Below, piece after piece: positions 57,508-64,000 of a stretch of 64,000 bases of DNA. The position numbers and the translations under genes are program-made. Origin of the DNA: Streptomyces albiflavescens (GTDB lineage Bacteria; Actinomycetota; Actinomycetes; Streptomycetales; Streptomycetaceae); assembly GCF_014645835.1 (NCBI RefSeq), contig NZ_BMMM01000003.1, positions 186,001 to 250,000 of the forward strand, written 5' to 3'. Below the pieces are notes generated by a model. That model was given only the letters and a program-made list of their open reading frames with translations, did no database searches and had not been told where the DNA came from. Position 1 is the first letter of the stretch. Every line of letters starts with the position of its first letter.

Positions 57508-60500
57508 TCAGGCGCGCTTCAGCCTGAGCGTCACCAGCTCGAACGGGCGCAGCGGCACCGTGACCCGGTCCCCGTCCCGCCCCGGCGCCGCCGCCCCGGC
57601 GAGCGGCCGCTCCAGCAGGTCGGTCACCGTGACGGCCGCGACCTCGAAGCCCGCGGTGAGCGTGGCCCGGGTACGGCCGCCGTGGGACTCGTGGAAGCGG
57701 ACGATCACGTCACCGCTGCCGTCGTCGGCGAGTTTGACCGCCGTCACGGCGACCGCGTCCTGGTCGAGGGTCACCAGCGGGGCGACCTCCCGGGAACCGG
57801 TCACCCGCCGTTCCGGCAGATTGATCCGCCACCCCTCGCGCACCGCGTCGCCGATCGCGGCGCCCGGCACCAGGGCGTGCCGGAAGCGGTGGACGCCCTG
57901 GTCGGTCTCGGGGTCGGGGAAGCGCGGGGCACGCAGCAGCGAGACACGCACGGTGGTCGTCGTACCGGAGTCGGTGTCGCGTACGGTCCGGGTGACGTCA
58001 TGGCCGTACGTCGAGTCGTTGACCAGGGCGACGCCCCAGCCGGGCTCCTCGATGTGCACGAACCGGTGGTTGCACGCCTCGAACTTGGCCGCCTCCCATG
58101 ACGTGTTGGTGTGCGTCGGCCGGTAGAAGTGGCCGAACTGGGTCTCGGACGCGTACCGGTCGGCGTGCACGTCGAGCGGGAAGGCGAGCTTCAGGAACTT
58201 CTCGGTCTCGTGCCAGTCCACCTCGGTGTCGATGCCGAGCCGTCGCTCGCCCGGCGCGAGCGACAGCACCTGGGTGACCCGCGACGCGCCGAAGGACCGT
58301 ACGATCCGGACCGACACGCCGTCCTCACCAGGCACGACCTCGTCCGCGTCCACCAGATCGGTGACCGTGTTGCGGTAGAACTCGTCGACGTCCCAGGCGT
58401 CCCACATGTTCGGGAAGTCGGGGTGGATCTGCAGCAGGTTCGCGGCCTGTCCGGGGGCGATCGTCTCGCGGCCGGCGCCGAGGTCGTACGCCGAGACGAC
58501 CAGCCCCCGCGGGTCGATCTCGATGCGCAGCAGGCCGTTGTCGAGGACGTAGCCGCCGTTCACGCGCGGGGCGAGCGCGGCTTCACCCTCGACGAGGGGC
58601 GTACCGGCACCGCCCGCGGGCACACCCTCCCGGCTGTGCGGCGCGGAGTTGAACAGCAGTGCCGTCGAGCCCTCGCCGGCCAGCGCTCGCTGGGCCGCGT
58701 CGATGATGCCGTCCAGTTCCTCGGCGACCTTCTCGTACGTCCGGCGCGCCTCCCGGTGCACCCAGGCGATGGACGACCCGGGCAGGATGTCGTGGAACTG
58801 GTGGAGCAGCACCGTCTTCCAGATGCGGTCCAACTCCTCGTAGGGATAGGGGAATCCGGTCCGTACGGTCGCGGTCGCCGCCCACAGTTCGGCCTCGCGC
58901 AGGAGGTGTTCGCTGCGGCGGTTGCCCTGCTTGGTCTTCGCCTGGCTGGTGAGCGTGGCGCGATGCAGCTCCAGGTACAACTCGCCGACCCACACAGGGG
59001 CGTTGGGGTATTCGGCCGCGGCCTTCTCGAAGAACTTCTCGGGGGTCTCCCACACCACGGTAGCGGAGCCTTCGAGGTCGCGGAGCCGGCCCGCCTTGGC
59101 GACCATCTCTCGCGTGGTGCCGCCGCCTCCGTCACCCCAGCCGGTCGGCGCGAGGGAGTGCCGGGCGACGCCCTTGTCCTTGAAGTTGCTCGCGGCGTGG
59201 GCGATTTCGCTGCCCTTCATGGAGCAGTTGTAGGTGTCGACGGGCGGGAAGTGCGTGAAGATACGGGTGCCGTCGATGCCCTCCCACTGGAAGGTGTGGT
59301 GCGGGAACTTGTTGGTCTGCGACCACGAGATCTTCTGCGTCAGCAGCCACTTGGAACCGGCCGCCTTGATGATCTGGGGCAGCCCGGCGGCGAAGCCGAA
59401 GGTGTCGGGCAGCCACGCCTCGTCGTTCTCGATGCCGAACTCGTCGAGGAAGAACCGCTTGCCGTGCACGAACTGACGGGCCATCGCCTCCGAGCCCGGC
59501 ATGTTCGTGTCCGACTCGACCCACATGCCTCCCGCGGGCACGAACCGCCCGTCGGCCACCGCCTTCTTCACCCGTGCCCACACTTCGGGCCGGTGTTCCT
59601 TCACCCAGGCCCACTGCTGGGCCTGGGACATGGCGAAGACGAAGTCGGGCTCGTCCTCGATCAGGGCGGTCATGTTGGAGGTCGTACGCGCCACCTTGCG
59701 CACGGTCTCGCGCAGCGGCCACAGCCAGGCCGAGTCGATGTGCGCGTGTCCGACGGCGCTGATGCGGTGGGCGGAGGGGACGGCGGGCACGGACAGGACC
59801 TCCGCCAGCCGCGCGCGGGCCGCGGCCGCCGTGCCGCCCACGTCCTGGAGGTCCAGCGCGTCCAGGGCCCGCTCCACGGCCCGCAGGATGTCCCAGCGCC
59901 GTGCCGACTCCACCGCGAGCTCGGCCATCAGCTCGCCGAGGACCTCCAGATCGATGACGAGCTGCCACACGGTCTCGTCGAAGACCGCGAGGTCCATGCG
60001 TTCCAACCGGTACTGCGGCTCACTGCCCGCCGTCTCCTTGTCGCCCAACTGCGTGGGCAGGAAGGGGTGGTAGTCCAGGATGACCGGGTTGGAGGCCGCC
60101 TCGATGTGCAGCCGGACCTCCTCGCCGCCCTCGACCGGGGCGCCGATGCGCACCCACTGGTTGCGCGGGTTGAGGCCCTTCACCGGGGTGCCGTCGGGCC
60201 GGTAGACGAGCCCCTCGCACTGGAAGCCGGGCATGTTCTCGTCGAAGCCCAGGTCGAGGATCGCCTCGACGGTCTTCCCGGCCCAGCCTTCGGGGACGGT
60301 CCCGGTGACCCGGAACCAGCTGGTGCCCCACGGAGCGCCCCAGCGCGCGCCCACCGCGATCGGCTCCGGTGCGGCCGCGAGCCCTTCGGCGACCGGCACG
60401 GGCTCGCCGGGCGCGTGCCACACCGCCACGTCCAGCGGTACGGACTCGGGGTACACGGCGGGGCGTATGCGCTCGTCGAGGACGCGCTTGAGGCGGGCTT

Positions 60501-60525
60501 CGACCAGGGTGCGGTCGTCATGCAT
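57508..60525 (-). CDS. GH38 alpha-mannosidase
   Basis: This 1005-aa enzyme has an N-terminal beta-sandwich (to about 245), the GH38 catalytic domain (about 250-540) and C-terminal beta domains. Metal ligands His260/Asp in GHAHIDSAWLWP are visible. The nucleophile Asp374 lies in WLPDTFGFAAGLPQI, and a late ligand His in HQFHDILPGSSI. No signal peptide is seen, so it acts inside the cell. Following the GH85 and GH5 genes, it should trim alpha-linked mannose from imported N-glycan fragments. GGAG lies 8 bases before ATG 60525. Confidence 0.93.
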   Translation of the reverse strand: MHDDRTLVEARLKRVLDERIRPAVYPESVPLDVAVWHAPGEPVPVAEGLAAAPEPIAVGARWGAPWGTSWFRVTGTVPEGWAGKTVEAILDLGFDENMPGFQCEGLVYRPDGTPVKGLNPRNQWVRIGAPVEGGEEVRLHIEAASNPVILDYHPFLPTQLGDKETAGSEPQYRLERMDLAVFDETVWQLVIDLEVLGELMAELAVESARRWDILRAVERALDALDLQDVGGTAAAARARLAEVLSVPAVPSAHRISAVGHAHIDSAWLWPLRETVRKVARTTSNMTALIEDEPDFVFAMSQAQQWAWVKEHRPEVWARVKKAVADGRFVPAGGMWVESDTNMPGSEAMARQFVHGKRFFLDEFGIENDEAWLPDTFGFAAGLPQIIKAAGSKWLLTQKISWSQTNKFPHHTFQWEGIDGTRIFTHFPPVDTYNCSMKGSEIAHAASNFKDKGVARHSLAPTGWGDGGGGTTREMVAKAGRLRDLEGSATVVWETPEKFFEKAAAEYPNAPVWVGELYLELHRATLTSQAKTKQGNRRSEHLLREAELWAATATVRTGFPYPYEELDRIWKTVLLHQFHDILPGSSIAWVHREARRTYEKVAEELDGIIDAAQRALAGEGSTALLFNSAPHSREGVPAGGAGTPLVEGEAALAPRVNGGYVLDNGLLRIEIDPRGLVVSAYDLGAGRETIAPGQAANLLQIHPDFPNMWDAWDVDEFYRNTVTDLVDADEVVPGEDGVSVRIVRSFGASRVTQVLSLAPGERRLGIDTEVDWHETEKFLKLAFPLDVHADRYASETQFGHFYRPTHTNTSWEAAKFEACNHRFVHIEEPGWGVALVNDSTYGHDVTRTVRDTDSGTTTTVRVSLLRAPRFPDPETDQGVHRFRHALVPGAAIGDAVREGWRINLPERRVTGSREVAPLVTLDQDAVAVTAVKLADDGSGDVIVRFHESHGGRTRATLTAGFEVAAVTVTDLLERPLAGAAAPGRDGDRVTVPLRPFELVTLRLKRA

Positions 60526-60554
60526 GAGAGTGCTCCGTGGGGTGAGGGTGCGAG

Positions 60555-62561
60555 CTACCAGGTGTGGGTGGTCGTGGCGGGCGTCGAAACGCTGAACAGC
60601 TCCCCCACCGCGCGCAGTTCGAATCGCGCGGCCGGCTCACCCTGCTCGGGGGCGAGACCACCGACGTAGAACGCGCGCTGGCAGGTGCCGCCGAGGAAGC
60701 GGCGTGTGCCGTCGGGCAGCGTCCGGTACAGCTCGTAGTGGCGTACGGGGCCGGGGGCGCCCTGCCACGCGAAGCGCAGGTTGCCTGCGTCGGCGTCGGT
60801 GATGCGCAGGTCGGTGGGCGCGGCGGGGGTCACCACCGCGTCCCGGACGGCGAGTCCGCCGAGGCGCCAGCGGACGGGCCCGGCGGTGGCGGTCAGCCGG
60901 ACGCCGATCGCGCGCACGCTCCCCGACAGACCAGCGAGCCGGACGGTGGACGTCTTCCAGCCGTTGCCCGGGGTCGCGGTCACGGGGAAGTAGGTGTAGG
61001 GCGGCGCGCCACCCGCGGCGCTCGGCTCGGCAGTGGAGACGGCCAGCTCCAGGGACGCGCTGCCCGCATCCGTACGATGCGTCAGCTCGACCACCGTGTC
61101 CGCGCCGAGCGGCAGCCGCGTCGCGTACAGGTCCAGCGTGGTCGGCGCGTCGAGGGCGCCGTCGACCAGAAGGCTGCTGCCGCCGCGCCAGGCGTCGGCG
61201 AAGTCGAAGCCGACGGAGGGGCGCCCGCCGGTGGTGCGGACGACCCAGCGGCGGGACGGCAGCCGGTCCTGAAGGCCCAGATGGTTCCAGGCGGTGTCCG
61301 AGGTGACCTTGCCGTTCTCGTACCACTTCAGTCCGTGGCCCGTGTTGAAGGAGCTGGCGAAGGGCACGGCGGTGACCGTCGAACGGTCGGCGACGGAGAC
61401 GGCGGGGGCGCGCCAAGAGGCCGTCGTGTCCGGCTTTGCGGGGTCGAGCGAGGCGCCGGTCCAGAACGTGTCGTCGGCGGCGTGGAAGTCGCCGGGTGTG
61501 CGGTTCGCGGGGAGGTGGTTGCGAGTCCACTCGGGCCGGTAGAACCCGATGGACGTGACGTGTGCCTTGGTGGTCGGCACGATGGCGTCCCAATTGACCG
61601 ACGCGTTCGTGCCGTTGGCCTCCACGTCGACGCCCGCCCACAACGCGTAGCGGCTGCGCCCGAGTTGCTGGGCCGTCGTCCCGGAGGACGCCAGACTGCT
61701 CTTGGACCAGCGGAAGTCGATGAACATGGAGTCGGCGGCCTGGAAGAAGGTCTTGTTCTGGTTGTTCAGCGCTCCCTGCCAGCTCACCGATCCGTTCACG
61801 GTCATCGAGTCGTACCAAGTGACGCGCTGGCCCTTGGCCGTGCCCAGTGTCTTCAATTCGCGCAGGAAACCGAGCATGTCGGTGGCGAGAGCGGCGTTGC
61901 CGCCGCCGGTCTCGGCGTTGATGAACCAGCCGTCGAAGCCGTACGCGGCCGCGACGGCGACGAGCTGCGCGGCGAGCGGATAGTGGCCGGTGGAATCCTT
62001 CTGGACCAGGTCGCGGGTCCACTGGAGTTGGCCGCCGTAGGCGACGGGTGGCAGGAAGACATTGCCGAGGACGGGGACGCCGTGCCGGTGGGCCGCGTCC
62101 ACGATCGGCGCGTTCGGCGCGAGGATCAGGCCCTCGCCGGACGAGCCGCCCCAGAAGACGAGCTCGTCGACGTATGCCCAGTGGGTGAGGGCGTAGTAGT
62201 CGGCGGTGGCCGCGCCCTGCGAGGGGTTGCTCGACGTGGGGCCGAAGGAGACCAGGGACTGGATGCGGGCCTGGCCGGAGCGGGCCGTGGTGTTCGCGGG
62301 GGTCGGAGTGAAGCGCGCGGATAGCGGCACGGACGCCGCGTTGAACGCCAGGTCCGTGTCGCTCTCGGCGCGCCAGGACTTCAGGCTGCGCCAGGTGATG
62401 CCCGTGCCCGGGGTGCCCGAGGGCAGCGAGTCGGGATACCAGTAGGAGGCGTACGGCTGCAGGTCGCGGGTGGCCGCGGCCGCCGTTCCCGACAGGCCGG
62501 GGACGAGCCCCGCGGCGACGCCGGCTCCGGCGAGCAGGACGGTGCGTCTGCTGAGGTTCAC
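60555..62561 (-). CDS. Secreted endo-beta-N-acetylglucosaminidase (GH85)
   Basis: This 668-aa enzyme has a twin-arginine signal (LSRRTVLLAGAGVAAG, cleaved near residue 30). A GH85 barrel follows with the catalytic pair Asn215/Glu217 in FDGWFINAETGGG. A conserved YASYWYP start and WYDSMTVNGSVSWQGALN segment also fit. C-terminal beta-sandwich and FN3-like domains (about 410-668) follow. GH85 enzymes cut between the two core GlcNAc residues of N-glycans. I chose GTG 62561 (GGAG 7 bases upstream); GTG 62621, overlapping the upstream stop, is an alternative. Confidence 0.92.
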   Translation of the reverse strand: MNLSRRTVLLAGAGVAAGLVPGLSGTAAAATRDLQPYASYWYPDSLPSGTPGTGITWRSLKSWRAESDTDLAFNAASVPLSARFTPTPANTTARSGQARIQSLVSFGPTSSNPSQGAATADYYALTHWAYVDELVFWGGSSGEGLILAPNAPIVDAAHRHGVPVLGNVFLPPVAYGGQLQWTRDLVQKDSTGHYPLAAQLVAVAAAYGFDGWFINAETGGGNAALATDMLGFLRELKTLGTAKGQRVTWYDSMTVNGSVSWQGALNNQNKTFFQAADSMFIDFRWSKSSLASSGTTAQQLGRSRYALWAGVDVEANGTNASVNWDAIVPTTKAHVTSIGFYRPEWTRNHLPANRTPGDFHAADDTFWTGASLDPAKPDTTASWRAPAVSVADRSTVTAVPFASSFNTGHGLKWYENGKVTSDTAWNHLGLQDRLPSRRWVVRTTGGRPSVGFDFADAWRGGSSLLVDGALDAPTTLDLYATRLPLGADTVVELTHRTDAGSASLELAVSTAEPSAAGGAPPYTYFPVTATPGNGWKTSTVRLAGLSGSVRAIGVRLTATAGPVRWRLGGLAVRDAVVTPAAPTDLRITDADAGNLRFAWQGAPGPVRHYELYRTLPDGTRRFLGGTCQRAFYVGGLAPEQGEPAARFELRAVGELFSVSTPATTTHTW

Positions 62562-62617
62562 TGTGTGCTCCGTATCGTTGGGGGGACGGACTACGGTGCT
62601 TTCGGTGGTGCCTGCGG

Positions 62618-63850
62618 TCACTGGGTGACCTGATCAGGGGTGAGGACCTCGTCGATGCCCCGGGCCGCGAGGTGCTCCTTGTCGTCGGCGCGGTTCGCGA
62701 GAACGGTGGTGGGACGGACCCCGTCGGCGGTCAGCCGGGCGAAGGCCTCGAAGACCGGGCCACCGGGGGCACAGACGGAGCGGCCCGGTCCGGCGTCGAC
62801 GACCAGCGCCGTGGTGCGCGTGGCGGGCGCGTGGGGCCGGCCCTCCTTGACGATCCGGGCGATCGCCTCCCCGGCGGGCTTGGTCCGCCGGTCGCTCGTC
62901 AGGAGGCCGAGGCTGTATTCGAGTTCGGGGAAGTCCGCGAGGTCACGGCTGACGTCGTGCGAGCACCACCAGGTCACGCCCCACACGTCGGGGCAGTCGA
63001 GGGCGTTCGCCACGGTCGCCTCCGTGAAGGCGGCCGCGTGCTCGGCCGGGATCAGGGGGGCGGGGGCGCCGACCTCCTGGAGCCAGACCGGGCGGTGCGG
63101 GTCGTCCGCCCAGGCCTTGGACAGCTCGATGAGGTACGCGGCGTGATGCTCGGTGGCGACGCCCGTACGACCGTGCCGCTGCGCCGTCCCGTTGAACACC
63201 CACGAGTGCACGGCAGTGACCGCGCCGAGCCGGGCCGAGTGCTCGGGCGTGAACGGCTGGTCGTCCTGGTACCAGGCGGCGTCGTACGAGGCGTGCAGAT
63301 GCAGCTTGCCGGGGGCGCCCTCCTCGCAGGCGTCGAGCAGACGCCGAAGCCAGGCCCCCGCCTGCTCCGGGGTGATGCGGTCCGGGTCGGGGTGCGGCCC
63401 GGCGGCGAATTGATTGACCTCGTTCCCGATGGTCATGCCGATGAAGTTCGGCCGGTCGGCGAGCGCCGCGGCGAGGGTGCGCAGGTACGCGGCCTCCCCC
63501 TCGACCACCTCCGGATCGGTGAAGATGTTCCGCCGGTGCCAGGTCTGCGTCCACGCGGGCAGGAAGTCGAAGCTCGACAAGTGCCCTTGAAGGCCGTCCA
63601 CGTTGACGTCGAGCCCGCGTTCGGCGGCCGCGTCGGCGAGTGCGACGAGTTGCTCGACGGCTCGCGGGCGGATCAGCGCACGGTTGGGCTGGAAGTAGGG
63701 CCACAGCGGGAAGACCCGGATGTGGTCGAGGCCGAGCGCGGCGATCGAGTCGAGATCGGCGCGCACGGCGTCGAGGTCGAAGTCGAGCCAGTGGTGGAAC
63801 CACCCTTCACTGGGTGTGTAGTTGACGCCGAAGCGCACGGCAGGGGGCAT
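62618..63850 (-). CDS. GH5-like glycosidase (possible beta-mannosidase for Man-beta-1,4-GlcNAc)
   Basis: This 410-aa cytosolic protein has a GH-A clan barrel: RFGVNYTPSEGWFHHWLDFD at the start, then acid/base Glu144 in TIGNEVNQF and nucleophile Glu259 in VWLQEVGAP. WWCSHDVSRDL and the Asn-Glu pair fit family GH5. No signal peptide is seen. With an endoglycosidase and alpha-mannosidase beside it, the Man-beta-1,4-GlcNAc core disaccharide is the likely target, as for GH5_18. It starts 34 bp after the ABC permease. Confidence 0.8.
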   Translation of the reverse strand: MPPAVRFGVNYTPSEGWFHHWLDFDLDAVRADLDSIAALGLDHIRVFPLWPYFQPNRALIRPRAVEQLVALADAAAERGLDVNVDGLQGHLSSFDFLPAWTQTWHRRNIFTDPEVVEGEAAYLRTLAAALADRPNFIGMTIGNEVNQFAAGPHPDPDRITPEQAGAWLRRLLDACEEGAPGKLHLHASYDAAWYQDDQPFTPEHSARLGAVTAVHSWVFNGTAQRHGRTGVATEHHAAYLIELSKAWADDPHRPVWLQEVGAPAPLIPAEHAAAFTEATVANALDCPDVWGVTWWCSHDVSRDLADFPELEYSLGLLTSDRRTKPAGEAIARIVKEGRPHAPATRTTALVVDAGPGRSVCAPGGPVFEAFARLTADGVRPTTVLANRADDKEHLAARGIDEVLTPDQVTQ

Positions 63851-63884
63851 GGGGGGTCCTTGCGAATCAGAAGTACGGGAGGGG

Positions 63885-64000
63885 TCAGCCCTTGACGGCG
63901 CCCTCGCCCACGCCGCGGAAGAAGTACCGCTGCAGACAGGCGAAGAGGGCGATCAGCGGCGCCACGGCGATGATCGTGCCCGCGGCGACGAGCCGTTCGT
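63885..64000 (-). CDS. Carbohydrate ABC permease (MalG-like), C-terminal part
   Basis: The visible 37 codons end LVAAGTIIAVAPLIALFAC...YFFRGVGEGAVKG before TGA 63887-63885. This is the typical end of MalG-type sugar ABC permeases, with the last membrane helix and the RGV-GAVKG tail. The gene continues beyond the window. It is the upstream member of the GH5-GH85-GH38 operon and implies an importer for the released glycan. Confidence 0.88.
   Translation of the reverse strand, partial: ERLVAAGTIIAVAPLIALFACLQRYFFRGVGEGAVKG

Overview
The window is very GC-rich and gene-dense, with GTG starts, many ATGA/GTGA stop-start overlaps, LuxR/LAL and SpoIIE-type regulators and sortase biology, all typical of a Streptomyces chromosome. 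The run ornithine-lipid genes, a second succinate dehydrogenase, a PAS-GGDEF-EAL protein (RmdA type), a DUF574 methyltransferase and a repeat lipoprotein matches, from memory, the left-arm region around SCO0920-SCO0930 of S. coelicolor. The species itself cannot be named from the sequence.

Region by region. 1-5.4 kb: a truncated zinc-finger protein, then an aldo/keto reductase and an NTF2-like protein among decayed genes (an L,D-transpeptidase tail, a histidine-kinase tail, and a DUF3500 protein with several lesions). 5.5-9.0 kb: a luciferase-like monooxygenase and a short UvrA paralogue. 9.1-11.0 kb: a foldback mobile element, then olsB-olsA for ornithine lipids. 11.4-15.8 kb: sdhCAB with a divergent LysR regulator. 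15.8-20.8 kb: a small hydrolase/SDR/NTF2 operon below a large LuxR regulator. 20.9-25.6 kb: a broken sortase substrate, rmdA plus methyltransferase, and a lipoprotein. 25.8-31.0 kb: cell-surface genes (Pro-rich protein, DUF4239 protein, two related secreted proteins, a class F sortase, a polysaccharide deacetylase) and a second copy of the foldback element. 31.1-37.6 kb: LysX, a stress protein, an amino-acid permease, a CapA lipoprotein. 37.9-39.9 kb: an ECF sigma factor, an unknown protein and an anti-sigma protein. 40.1-42.2 kb: an EACC1-caspase conflict-type module. 42.2-48.2 kb: a Fpg/Nei glycosylase, a PAS-GAF-SpoIIE phosphatase, a DUF6777-like lipoprotein and a lipase-maturation-factor-like membrane protein.

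48.5-64 kb is the most coherent functional block. One tightly overlapped operon (48.5-56.4 kb) encodes a ribose-type ABC importer and a full non-phosphorylating L-fucose pathway (mutarotase, dehydrogenase, lactonase, fuconate dehydratase, ketodeoxyfuconate dehydrogenase), with a divergent FadR/GntR regulator and a palindromic operator. A second operon (57.5-64 kb, running off the window) encodes a sugar ABC permease, a GH5-like enzyme, a secreted GH85 endo-beta-N-acetylglucosaminidase and a GH38 alpha-mannosidase. Together they look like a locus for releasing and consuming N-glycans, including their core fucose.

No rRNA, tRNA, CRISPR array, prophage or large biosynthetic cluster was recognised.
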